Translations under genes and position numbers: made by a program
Assembly (NCBI GenBank): GCA_963763485.1
Contig: CAVXOW010000005.1
Coordinates: forward strand, 186,001-250,000
DNA length: 64,000 nucleotides
Direction: 5' to 3'
Source of the DNA: CAWCKS01 sp963763485
Lineage (GTDB): Bacteria > Pseudomonadota > Alphaproteobacteria > Rhizobiales > Xanthobacteraceae
Notes under the pieces: generated by a model
Told to the model about the DNA's origin: nothing
The model's database searches: none
What the model saw: only the letters and a program-made list of their open reading frames with translations
In this document: positions 8,922 through 17,851 of the stretch, one piece after another
How positions within the stretch are numbered: the stretch's first letter is position 1
How the letters are laid out: each line of letters begins with the position of its first letter

Positions 8922-9052
8922 GCTGAAGCCATTTCGAATGCTCGGAATTCCCATCTTCGACGGCGTGCACGATCTCCCGACCTGAGCCTTTCTTCGAGTC
9001 CAGCTCGACCATTGCAACGGCAGCCAGGTGTGCGCGGCTCGCGGAGATCAAG

Positions 9053-9157
9053 ATGAACGTTGGCAAGATGTTGTTGGCCTGCATGATCTGCAGCGCGACT
9101 TTGTTTTCTGGGGCTTCTGGCGCGATTTCCTCAACCTATCCGATTTCGCCGGTCTAG
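9053..9157 (+). pseudogene. Truncated paralogue of the exported protein at 18280 (leader only)
   Basis: A 34-codon frame beginning MNVGKMLLACMICSATLFSG. The leader and about 50 upstream bases, including the GGAGATCAAGATG start region, align with the start of the SH3-like exported protein at 18280 (MTSGKMMLACILCSVALLSG). After roughly codon 24 the similarity ends and a stop follows. It is best read as the duplicated 5' end of that gene, cut off by the insertion or rearrangement that brought in the 9154-13975 operon. It is not expected to make a functional protein. Confidence 0.6.
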
Positions 9158-9966
9158 AAGACAGTTCGAGCAACAAGGTCGAGCCATGAGACGATCGTAT
9201 CGAGCGCTTTGCGGAGCGGTTCGCTGTAGGAGGCGCTTACGGCGACTATCGCGGCAGGGACCGCAGCTCTAATAGCTGTGTCGACGGCCGTATCCAATTT
9301 GCGCCCGATCCACCTGATGGACGCCATGACTGCATCGCGTAGTGGCGTGGCAAGTTTCTTGACCTCGGGGATTGACGGATTGGGTTTGCCGAACTCGACC
9401 TGAAGCTGGAGCACGACTGGTTGGAGCTTGACCGGTTCGTCAGCCTCCGCAATGTGCTCAGGCGGATTGTTGTGACCGATGCCGACCGATCGTGACTGCT
9501 CAATTGCGGCGTGTAGTTGTGCCAACGCCGCGCCAACGCGCTTGCGAGCTTCGCGGTCCGCTGTTGAGCCGTATTGCGGCGTTGGTTCATCAAGATAGAT
9601 GTCGAGGGGTGGCGGTTCAGGGGCCGGTTCACTCTCGTCGTAATCGTCCCGGCTTGGCCGCGGAGCCCACTCCGTCAGCCCGCCCTTCTCCACGACTTCC
9701 GCGACCTCTTCAATTAGCGATTTGGGCGCCATTTTCCCGAATACGTCTGACAGCTGTTCTCTCGCGTCATACGGTCCGCCCCAAATCCACTGATAGCCAC
9801 CCTCGGCGCTTTCGTAAGGAGTGCGTTCGGCGGGGTCTTCGAAATTTTGATTAAACCACTCGATCATCAGCTCTCGCTTGCGAGCCTTCGACGCACGGCG
9901 GAAGCTGGAGCGCGAGACGCCGAATTGGGAGCCGTCTTCAATGAACGGGCGGTGGCCTCCTGGCAT
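9154..9966 (-). CDS. Uncharacterised protein with YESAEGGYQWIWGGPYD motif
   Basis: 270 residues, no signal peptide. Residues about 30-75 (MIEWFNQNFEDPAERTPY, ESAEGGYQWIWGGPYDARE) form a conserved-looking block that I recall from uncharacterised bacterial proteins but cannot assign to a named family. After it come an acidic Pro-rich linker (about 105-135), the short motif IGHNNPPE (about 167-174) common in rhizobial proteins of unknown function, and a C-terminal part that is partly amphipathic and Ala/Val rich (about 195-265). It is the last gene of the minus-strand group MTase-ATPase-unknown-this, 44 bases after its neighbour, so a role in the same system is plausible. No enzymatic motif is visible. 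Confidence 0.7.
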   Translation of the reverse strand: MPGGHRPFIEDGSQFGVSRSSFRRASKARKRELMIEWFNQNFEDPAERTPYESAEGGYQWIWGGPYDAREQLSDVFGKMAPKSLIEEVAEVVEKGGLTEWAPRPSRDDYDESEPAPEPPPLDIYLDEPTPQYGSTADREARKRVGAALAQLHAAIEQSRSVGIGHNNPPEHIAEADEPVKLQPVVLQLQVEFGKPNPSIPEVKKLATPLRDAVMASIRWIGRKLDTAVDTAIRAAVPAAIVAVSASYSEPLRKALDTIVSWLDLVARTVF

Positions 9967-10010
9967 GAAGCTCTTCCGTTAGCTCGCAACTATATTGTCG
10001 CCAACTGTCG

Positions 10011-11148
10011 TTACTCGGCGGGTTCCTTGTAGTATTTTTCGCGATGTCTGAAGAGCTTATCGAGGTCGACTCTCAGCGCTTCCTCGACAGGTCCTTGGAC
10101 AAGCGTTTCGACAGAAATGACGTCGGCGCCGAAAAGCTTCACGATCGTATTCTTGTGAGAACTGTGCGCGGCTGGCACCTTCTGTCCGGGCGCTCGCTTG
10201 CCTTCCGGCGGCTGTTGACGAACCACGGTCATCGCCATGTGGAGCATCCGGTAAGGACCATCGTTCGACGGCCGGTCGAATTGATAGACGTCGATGCCTC
10301 TGCGGTCGTCAATGTACCAGTCCTGTTCTAACGCCAGCTCCGACAAGCTCTTCGGAACTGCGAGCTTGAATGCGCCGTCAAAGTCATTTGCAAAGAAGTC
10401 GGCGGGGCTGCGACCGCCAGACTTTGCCATAAATGGGTCGTTCAGTTCCCCGAATGCGGAGAGATTGGCTGCGATGCAGTCGTCGCGAAGATATGAAATG
10501 TAGCTCTGAGGAAGCCCGATCGGCCCGACTTGCGTCGTGAACATCAGCGTGAATTCATTGAGCGTGAATGATCTCTTGTTGGAGCCTATGCCCTCGCGCT
10601 TTTGCCATTTGAAGATCTGGCGAATCGCGTTGGTGAGGATGCCGGGAAGCTCCTCCTTAGGGCGATAGAGGTATTGTTCGACATCAAGGTTCACAACATC
10701 GAACGGAAAAGAATTCGATGAAGTCGCCAAGTTGCGCGCGCTGCATCTGCTTTTGACGAACTTCGCGCGTATCGCGTTCCTCGGTGAGGATCTGAATGTT
10801 AAGGTCTTCATCCCCTACTTCTGCTTGCATCACGACCTGAGCGAAGTCGCCGGGGAAGCCGTTAGCCCCTGGAATGCGCTTCTGAGTTTCGATGATGGCT
10901 TCACGGTTCTTGTCGAAAAAAAACACCGTGTCGAACTCATCATTATTGGATCGGCGAAGAACCTTTTCCCTGTCGAGGAGCAACACGTCCAATGCCCCGA
11001 CTGCGCAGAACGTGAAGTAGCGAAGTCGGCGAGGATTCCTCGGCGCAGCAGCGCGTATCTTATGCAACCGTTCGCGGCAAGACGGGAGCCACACTTCCCT
11101 ACGGATGTAGTGCTTGAGAAGACAATTCTCGAACGCAAAGTCGGGCAT
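10011..11148 (-). pseudogene. Uncharacterised protein of the MTase/GHKL operon, one frameshift
   Basis: Two overlapping frames (11148 to about 10710, then to 10011) join into one protein of about 379 residues if a single T is removed from the TTTT run at 10707-10710 (GDFIEF then FPFDVVNLDVEQ). Residues about 44-105 look like part of a Rossmann-type fold: a hydrophobic strand (TFCAVGALDVLLL), then FDTVFFFDKNREAI and RIPGANGFPGDF, reminiscent of SAM-dependent enzymes or three-Cys-motif partner proteins, but the match is too weak for a name. The C-terminal half has no familiar motif. It sits 5 bases after the GHKL ATPase gene, so a working copy would be cotranslated with it. Whether the extra T is a real mutation, a slippery site or an assembly error is open. 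Confidence 0.65.
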
Positions 11149-11153
11149 GCTCG

Positions 11154-12731
11154 CTACCAGCGCTTTAGAAGGTCGATGAGTAGTTCGGAGAATTTTTTGC
11201 GCTGCGCAGTTCTATCGCTCTCAAGCAAAGCGATTTCGAAGATGGCAAGGATAGCCTGAGCGAGCTGACGAGAAGCTTTGCCAGTCGGGAGGCTATCTTC
11301 TTTCGGGATGACAATTTCGACGGCGTCCCGGCTTCGATGAGCTGAAGAATAAGCGCTGTTCTTCTCGTCTTCCTCATCGACTGACTTGCGCACGATGCGG
11401 ACGCTCCTGTCCTCGTGGTCCTGAAGGACAGTGCGCATGAGTGAATTACGCTTGGTTGTGATTTGCGACTTACGCTCTTGCGAACGAACGTCGATGTTCT
11501 TGTAGACGGCTGGAAAGACCTCGTTCCTGAGCACGTGGTGGATGTTGGTCTGCAAAGCGCGGAATTCGGGATGAAATCGGTTAAAGCTGTCGCGGTCAAC
11601 GTTCAGCGCGTCTTCGAGACCCTTGTCGACATAGATTTCTCCCGTCAACCATCGCGTGCGAGGACCTTCGTTAAATCGATAGTCAAGCATCGACTGGTCG
11701 TAGTAGCCGATGCCGACGTTCTTTATTCGAATGAGAATGCCGCGTAGCTCATCCGGCTTCAGTTGCAAACCTTCCTGCACAACGATGTAACCGGAGAAGT
11801 CGAGGTCTTTGCCATAGACCTTCATAGGTCCTGGATTGATATGGGTCGTCGTGTAGCCACCCGGATTGCGGCGAAGCAGCACCGGCTTGTAGAGCTGCCG
11901 ACCATCGATATGGAGGTTGAAGTTGTAAGCCTCCAGCGTCGTGTTGCGATCTCGAATAATTCCCTTCGGTAGTGCGTCATTCCCGATGTACGGAATCGGG
12001 CATGCGGCAGACAGCTCCCACACAAGGCGCCAATAGTCTCCGAGGACCTGAAGGGAGGGCGCCTTGTTGAGCACGCGCACCACTGCGTCGCGCCACTCCC
12101 GCGGCATGTCTTTGAATTCTTCGAGCTTCAGGGACTCTTGGAACGCAAGCGTGAAGATGGGTGTCACGTCATCGACGATGATGCGCGTACCCTTCGCAGG
12201 TGTTTCACCGTTCAGCTTCTCAAAATCATAAGTGCCTATATCGACGATTTTTCCTTGCAGCTCTTCGCCTTCGGCAGTGGTCGTTTTCGCGTCATGGACG
12301 AGTTCGGATTTCTTCTCGTCCATCTGCTCCTTCGCAAGATCATATAGATTGACCCGCGCTTGGAACGGCTTCCCTTTTCTTGGATTGCTCGTAACAACGA
12401 AGGACCCACAGATTTGAGCGATGCCGAGCATGCCGATGCCCAGTCTGCCGATTGTGGGACGGTCATGTCGCAGCGGCTCGTCATCGGTACGCTTTTGCGA
12501 GTTTCCGATGCCTCCGCTCATCAGCGTCTCAAACTCTTCGGCCGTGAAACCGTCGCCGTTGTCTTGAACCGAGAGTTGATAGAACTTCGGATAATTCGTG
12601 TTGATTTCGACACGCGTGGCGTTAGCGTCCCAAGCGTTGCTCACCAGCTCGCGAAGGGCGCTGGCCGGCGAGCGATAAAGTCCACGGCTGAGGTGTGCAA
12701 GGGCTCTTTCGTGGACCCGAATTTTCGGCAT
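11154..12731 (-). CDS. GHKL (MutL/MORC/Hsp90-type) ATPase of a restriction-like operon
   Basis: 525-residue soluble ATPase. The Bergerat fold is complete: N box RELVSNAWDANAT (Asn near 32), G1 DNGDGF (57-62), a lid beginning SGGIGNS, and G2 GRLGIGMLG (95-103). It is not a kinase: there is no H box or receiver. Middle and C-terminal parts (about 200-525) have no nuclease signature I can recognise; the tail is charged and ends in a helical segment. MORC/MutL-type GHKL ATPases beside DNA methyltransferases are a known feature of some restriction-modification loci. Here the gene lies 3 bases after the methyltransferase and 5 before an unknown gene. The frame is intact, unlike both neighbours. Confidence 0.85.
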   Translation of the reverse strand: MPKIRVHERALAHLSRGLYRSPASALRELVSNAWDANATRVEINTNYPKFYQLSVQDNGDGFTAEEFETLMSGGIGNSQKRTDDEPLRHDRPTIGRLGIGMLGIAQICGSFVVTSNPRKGKPFQARVNLYDLAKEQMDEKKSELVHDAKTTTAEGEELQGKIVDIGTYDFEKLNGETPAKGTRIIVDDVTPIFTLAFQESLKLEEFKDMPREWRDAVVRVLNKAPSLQVLGDYWRLVWELSAACPIPYIGNDALPKGIIRDRNTTLEAYNFNLHIDGRQLYKPVLLRRNPGGYTTTHINPGPMKVYGKDLDFSGYIVVQEGLQLKPDELRGILIRIKNVGIGYYDQSMLDYRFNEGPRTRWLTGEIYVDKGLEDALNVDRDSFNRFHPEFRALQTNIHHVLRNEVFPAVYKNIDVRSQERKSQITTKRNSLMRTVLQDHEDRSVRIVRKSVDEEDEKNSAYSSAHRSRDAVEIVIPKEDSLPTGKASRQLAQAILAIFEIALLESDRTAQRKKFSELLIDLLKRW

Positions 12732-12734
12732 CGT

Positions 12735-13975
12735 TCACGCGGCTTTCTTAAGAATGAGCGCGTGTTCTTTCATCAGTTTCTTTTTGGTCGAAGGTTTACG
12801 CGTACGCCAGACAATTTGTTCTTGGACCTTGAAGCCTGCCTCCTCGGCAATCTGACCAAGCAGCTCTGCAGTTTGAACGTGAGTTCCCAAGTACGATGCT
12901 TGGTCTCCGACAACGAGCGCGTAGTTACCCCCACGCTCCAAAACGGACGACACACTTTGCAGGTGACGCTTCATACCGCCGAAGTAGGAACGGACGACAG
13001 TAGGATAGAGACGCGCAAATCCATACGGCTTGCCCTTGCATTTCTTCGCAATTCTGTTGGCAAGCGCGTTGATGTCTTTGTTGTCGCGCACAAACTCGGC
13101 GTCGCGGTCGGTCTTGTAACTCCTTTCGTATGGGATCGGACCATCATTCGCTTGATGCTGCGAACGGTATCATTGCTCGTCACAAAATCGAGGAATGCGA
13201 GTTCGAGGCGCGTGTTGCGCGTGTAGTCGTGTTCGGCCGGATATGGCGGCGACGTGATTGCGACATGAACCTTCTTGAAGCCGTTGCGCTGCAAAAGCGA
13301 CGAGCAGTTACGTGCATCGCCCCGAAGCACGCGTGCGGCCGCAAGCCCAGCGTTCTCCGCGATACAGAGGTCCCTGACCATCTGAAGAACGTTCTTCCGA
13401 AAAATCTCCCACACGTCGACCGAGCGTCGGCGACGATAACGGTAGATTTCGGGACCGTACTTCATGTTGCCGATTTTCGTAGAGAGGTTGGCAACAAGCG
13501 CAAGCAAGAACGCATCGCGACAAGCGGCGTTTGGCGAAGCTTTGTAAATGGCTTCCTTCAGGGCGAGCGCATGGTGGAGTGGTAGGGCGCTAATCCAGCC
13601 TCGCTCAATCATGCCGCTGTCGCGAAGGTAGCGGTACGCGCTGGACTGAGCGTTCGCGTTATATTTGGTCAGCTCGTATTCGATGCCGACATCCACCAGT
13701 GCGCTGAGGAGCATGTCAGCAGATAATGAGCGGTTCGTCTTCACTCGGCTGACGAAGCAACTGAATGGGCTCGCGTCGATGCCAACCGACGTGATGCCGC
13801 GCTTCATGCTCTCAACGAGGGTGGTGCCAGTACCGCAGAAGGGGTCGAGGACGATTTGATCGTCCTGAACGTCAAGCCGGTCCATCATCGAAGCGACGAG
13901 CTTGTCGGAAAAACCCAACACAAAGTTGTACCAGCAGTGAATTTCACCGTTTAAGAATGCTTGGGGATCTGACAA
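12735..13975 (-). pseudogene. DNA amino-methyltransferase (N4-C or N6-A), one frameshift
   Basis: Two frames (13975 to about 13118, then to 12735) form a protein of about 413 residues once one T is restored in GGAGT(T)ACAAG near 13117-13120, giving RSHTKGVYKTDRDAEF. Motif I, DPFCGTGTTL, is at about residues 44-53 with acidic D67 following; motif IV, TSPPYP, is at 241-246. About 190 residues between them can hold target recognition, so the order is I-TRD-IV. The C-terminal part has YFGGMKRHL, GGNYALVVGDQASYLG and RTRKPST, as in intact relatives. The start is TTG at 13975; no in-frame ATG is near. It is the first gene of the operon. Target base and site cannot be predicted. Confidence 0.8.
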
Positions 13976-14070
13976 TGCAATTTGAACGCCTTGTGCGCCG
14001 CGTGCCGGCGTCCGGCGAGCCCCCTTGTTAACCCGCTGAGCTTATACGCGATTTTTTCGATGTTTCGCAA

Positions 14071-14122
14071 CACCAGACTATGGACCTGAGGGTCTGGAAC
14101 TTAAATCTCTTCCGGCGCGCAA
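14071..14122 (+). repeat. Degenerate tRNA-Arg 3' fragment (candidate att remnant)
   Basis: 52 bases align with 5103-5155, from the anticodon arm to the CCA end of tRNA-Arg(ACG), same orientation, with 12 mismatches and one gap by my alignment: CACCAGACTA is identical, then GGGTC, AAT, CTCTTC and GGCGCGC are shared. Most differences are transitions. The fragment lacks the 5' half of a tRNA. A tRNA 3'-end duplicate at the far side of a foreign block is the expected trace of a site-specific integration. The 319 bases from 13976 to 14295 hold nothing else recognisable. Confidence 0.7.
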
Positions 14123-14295
14123 TCATGGGTGGCGACCGGGTTATTCTACCACACGGGCTCGTTCGTTCAGCCTGTGGCTTCAGCGGAACCTATTCGGACG
14201 GCTTTGCCGACATTGACGGCACCGCGCTCGTCGGCAGCTTCAGCATTCCTTTCCACGCGCGGCTGACGTTGAGATCAGTGCTGGAGCTGCCGCCC

Positions 14296-14511
14296 TCACG
14301 GCCGCATGAATGCGAAATCCGTGTCAGGATCGCAATTGTCGGCGACGAAGCGCAGCTCCGACTGTACGTCGGCGACCTTTCGGCTCTCGAGATATTTTGC
14401 GACAACCAGGCCGAGCAGCGCGCGGCAGATGGCGTCGTCACCGAGGCCGGCCGTCTCGGCCTCCGCGACGGCCGCGGAAAAGTGGCGCTTTGCAATCTCG
14501 GCTGCGGACAT
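14296..14511 (-). CDS. Small conserved hypothetical protein
   Basis: 71 residues, mostly helical: MSAAEIAKRHFSAAVAEAE.. with an LVVAKYLESRK middle and an acidic, aromatic tail (DNCDPDTDFAFMRP). A good Shine-Dalgarno (AGGAG) sits 9 bases before the ATG at 14511. The clean amphipathic composition and the ribosome site argue for a real gene; I believe similar proteins occur in Bradyrhizobium. No signal peptide or membrane segment and no assigned function. It lies between the tRNA fragment and the dead IS element. Confidence 0.65.
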   Translation of the reverse strand: MSAAEIAKRHFSAAVAEAETAGLGDDAICRALLGLVVAKYLESRKVADVQSELRFVADNCDPDTDFAFMRP

Positions 14512-14624
14512 TCGAGGTTTCTCCTGACGTTGATGCGGAGAGCAAAAACTATTCGGCGCAGAAAGCGTTGATCTCGGTCAAAGTGAGTGATCGCGTTGGG
14601 GCGCCGGAACGTCTCTCCGTTGTC

Positions 14625-15931
14625 ATGCCCCGTTTCAAGCACGGCTGTCCGGTTCAATTTTGGTGGACAGGGTGCATGACGTCAATTATTCTGTGCTTTG
14701 AGCGCTTCGCACACATTCAAGACACGGAAGGAGGTCCGCGTCATGCGGCACGAGAATAGCGTATTTACTAGTCTTACAAAGTACGTTCCGTGGACGAAAT
14801 TCGATCAGATTGTTGAGGACCATGAGGCCGACAAGCTGGTGCGCAAATTGACGACGAAGCGGCAATTTATCGCTTTGCTGTACGGGCAGTTCGGTGGGGC
14901 GACAAGTCTGCGCGCGATCGTGAACGGCATTGGAGAGCCACGAGGCCCGGCTCTATCACCTTGGGGCGGCTCCGGTGAAGCGATGACGAACAATGTCGGA
15001 TGCCAACACGGTGCGGCCGTGGCAGGTGTTCAGCGAGCTGTTCGCGCAGATGTTGCGGCAGGCCCATCGTGGTCTGCGACGGGCGAGCAAGGATGCGGTT
15101 CGGCTGGTGGATTCGACGAGCGTGAGGCTCTCCAGCCTGAGTGAAGATTGGGCGACCTTCTCGACCGGTGCTTTTGGCGCCAAGGTGCATGTTGTCTACG
15201 ATCCCAAGGCTGAGCTTGGAGTCTACTTGAGGTGACGGCCGCCAACATCAATGACATCACCCCAGCCAAGGCGATGCCGATCGAAGCGGGAGCGACCTAT
15301 GTCTTTGATCTTGGCTACTACGATTATGGCTGGTGGGCCGCGCTCAATGATGCGGGTTGTCGCTTCGTGACGCGGCTGAAGAAGAACACGCCTCTGACCG
15401 TGGTGGGTGACAACCGTGTGCCCAAAAACAGCAATGTTGCCAGCGACCGGATCGGCCATCTGCCGCAGCGGCTCGCCGGCAGCCGCCACAACGCGATGCA
15501 AGATCTAGGTCTTGAGGTGTGCGTGATCACCGACGCCGGTAAGGAGCTACGTATCGTCACCAATGATCTTGACAGTCCGGCGCAGGAGATTGCCGATCTT
15601 TACAAGCAACGCTGGGACATCGAGTTGTTCTTCCGCTGGGTCAAGCAGACGCTGAAAATAACGCGCTTCATCGGTGTCTCGGAGAACGCGGTGCGTATCT
15701 AGATCGCCATCGCTCTCATCGCCTTCCTGATTTTGCGCCTCGCGGCAGCTGCTCAAAAGGCCGTCCGCAGTACGCTCCAGTTTGCTCGATTGGTTCAGGC
15801 AAATCTCATGCACAAACGGCGCCTCGACCGACTGCTCGGCTCCGACCAGCCGCCGCCAACAAATCCAAATCAGATGAGCCTCGGGTTATGCTCAAGTTGA
15901 AACGGAAAGCAGTGGTCTTCAAGCGGGGCAT
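14625..15931 (+). mobile_element. IS4-like insertion sequence, decayed
   Basis: Bounded by imperfect terminal inverted repeats: ATGCCCCGTTTCAAG at the left (14625) and, read on the other strand, ATGCCCCGCTTGAAG at the right (ending 15931), with further partial matching inward for about 38 bases. Length is about 1.3 kb with one transposase gene, which is inactivated. I could not identify a clear target-site duplication. It stands immediately beyond the island end and may have arrived independently. Confidence 0.65.
14743..15900 (+). pseudogene. IS4-family transposase, multiple frameshifts and stops
   Basis: Fragments in successive frames reproduce one DDE transposase: N-terminal part from ATG 14743 (RHENSVFTSLTKYVPW, KRQFIALLYGQFGGATSLR), then from about 14950 (ARLYHLGAAPVKR, RPWQVFSELFAQML, VRLVDSTSVRLSSL, GAKVHVVYDP), then from 15232 (TAANINDITPAKAMPIE, ATYVFDLGYYDYGWW, DLYKQRWDIELFFRWVKQ). 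The catalytic Asp of VRLVDST, Asp of FDLGYYD and Glu of IELFFRW are all recognisable. At least two frameshifts and a TAG at 15700-15702, where relatives read Gln, break it; the frame resumes to TGA at 15900. It cannot mobilise the element. Confidence 0.85.
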
Positions 15932-15981
15932 CCAGTAACCCCTGTCGTCAGCTTGTTCGCACCAACATCTGCTGCGGCGTA

Positions 15982-16014
15982 CTGGATCGCCCGGTCGGAG
16001 CCGGGCGATGACAG
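15982..16014. repeat. Short palindromic repeat
   Basis: The hairpin ATCGCCCGG..CCGGGCGAT (15986-16009, 6-base loop) lies between the dead IS and the purB-like pseudogene, flanked by ACTGG and GACAG. It is of the kind dispersed through this genome group; function unknown. Confidence 0.5.
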
Positions 16015-16165
16015 GCCGAAGAAACAGACCAGCGCAGCGTAATCCAAGGCCCGCACATGAGACGGCTATTGCGCTCTACAGACCTTCGCCTGGGTGTGGC
16101 GGGATTTCTCCCGGCCGCGAGCCTTGCCTGATGACCCCGGCGAAAACAAAAGATAACCTCCCATC

Positions 16166-17559
16166 ATGCCGCTTGAACCACTCACCGCAATCAGCCCCGT
16201 CGATGGCCGCTACCGGACCATCGGCGCGGAGCTCACCGAATATTTCAGCGAGTTCGGTCTTATCCGGGCGCGCCTTGCTTGTTGAGGCCGAATACCTCAT
16301 CGCGCTCTCCGAAGCGGGCGTGGGAATGCGAAAGCTGCGCAATGAGGAAAAGACCCTTCTGCGACAGCTTCCCCAGATCTCGACGGCAGACGCAGGCCTT
16401 GTGCAAAAAATCGAACGCGAAGGCTTTGAGGGAATTCCGGCCACCAATCACGACGTGAAAGCCGTTGAGTATTTCATCAAGATGAGGCTTGCGAAGACCT
16501 CGCTTGAAGATGTCTCCGAATGGACCCACTTCGCGCTCACCTCCGAAGACATCAACAGCATTGCCCACGGCATCGCCCTTCGCGGCGCCCTTCAGGCGGT
16601 CATTCTGCCGGCCCTCGAAGACATCCGCACCAGTCTCGATACCAGTGCTGTCGCGCATGCCTCCATCGCGATGCTGGCGCGTACTCACGGTCAGCCGGCG
16701 TCGCCGACCACGTTCGGCAAGGAAATGCGGGTTTTTAAATCCCGCCTGAAGCGGCAGATCGAGCAACTTCGCGCACGCACCATTCTCGTCAAATTCGGCG
16801 GCGCGACCGGCAATTACAACGCGCACGCGGCTGCGCTTCCCGACATCGACTGGCGCGCGTTCGCAAGGAAATTCGTCGGACGGCTCAATGCCGGATGCAA
16901 CATATCGCTCGAGTTGAATGAGGTGACGACCCAGATCGAACCGCACGACACCTATGCGGAGCTGTTCGACAACATGCGCCGCATCAACGTCATCCTCACC
17001 GACCTCGCGCAGGACATCTGGCGCTACATCTCCGACGGCTGGCTGACGCAAAAGTCCAAAGCTGGCGAAATCGGCTCATCGACGATGCCGCACAAGGTCA
17101 ATCCGATCGATTTCGAGAATGCGGAAGGCAATTTCGGCATTGCCAATGCGCTGTTCACGCATTTCTCGCAAAAACTTCCGATCTCGCGTCTCCAGCGCGA
17201 CCTCTCCGATTCCACGGTCGCGCGCGCGTTCGGCACCGCATTTGCCCACGCGCTGATCGGCTACCGGTCTCTCGTGCGCGGCTTGGGCAAGGTCAGTGTG
17301 AACACGCGAGGCGATGCTCGCAGCCCTGCAAACCCATCCCGAAGTTCTCGCCGAGGCGATCCAGACCGTCCTGCGCCGCGAAGGCGTCGACGTTCCCTAC
17401 GAGCAGCTGAAAAGCCTCACCCGCGGCCGACAAGTCACCCTCGACGATTTCGCCACCTTCATCGGCGGCCTCGACATCGGTGCAGACGTCAAGAAACGTC
17501 TCAAGGCCTTGCGCCCCGAAAATTACATCGGCCTCGCGGCAGACATCGCCAAAAGGTAA
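16166..17559 (+). pseudogene. Adenylosuccinate lyase paralogue (E. coli PurB type), two frameshifts
   Basis: PurB makes AMP and the AICAR precursor by fumarate elimination. The start MPLEPLTAISPVDGRYRTIG (16166), the middle and the end (PENYIGLAADIAKR) are in two frames: one extra base near 16277-16280 (after IRARLA) and one extra A at 17304 (VSVN then REAMLAAL). Correcting both yields about 463 residues, the length of E. coli PurB (456). Motifs are intact: TNHDVKAVEYF, TSEDIN, RTHGQPASP and the signature GSSTMPHKVNPIDFENAEG. This is the gammaproteobacterial subtype, not the shorter B. subtilis-like form usual as housekeeping PurB in alphaproteobacteria, so it is probably an acquired second copy, now broken or misread. 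Confidence 0.85.
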
Positions 17560-17609
17560 ATGCTTACGGCTGCTATTGACCGCGTCGGGTGGCCTCGACA
17601 CGATTGGGC

Positions 17610-17840
17610 ATGCGCTTCGAGATGCTCGGCCTGATATCCGACATCGAGACCTTCGCGACGGGTTCTGCCATCCGCGAGATCGCGCGGATACGACGGATTT
17701 ATGGCCGAGGCCGCTGGCGCAAACGAAAAGGGATCGCGCGCGTGCGTCTGGCCGATGGCTCTGTTCACGCCGCTGAGATACACTGGTACGAAGCGTCGGG
17801 GATAGGACGCAAGGAATTCAAGATCAAGCACCTGCTCTGA
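17610..17840 (+). CDS. Small conserved hypothetical protein
   Basis: 76 residues from ATG 17610 (a GTG at 17589 would add 7): MRFEMLGLISDIETFATGSA, then IREIARIRRIYGRGRWRKRKG and ARVRLADGSVHAAEIHWYEA, ending GIGRKEFKIKHLL. The centre is strongly basic; the C-terminal half is beta-like. Proteins like this are common in Bradyrhizobium as uncharacterised; no domain name can be given. It precedes another small gene by 11 bases and the two may be a pair. Confidence 0.75.
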   Translation: MRFEMLGLISDIETFATGSAIREIARIRRIYGRGRWRKRKGIARVRLADGSVHAAEIHWYEASGIGRKEFKIKHLL

Positions 17841-17851
17841 GCTGCGAAACG

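Noticed and set aside
14080..14571. Plus-strand frame of 163 codons after the tRNA fragment
   Set aside because: It starts inside the tRNA fragment and is antisense to the better supported 14296-14511 gene with a Shine-Dalgarno site.
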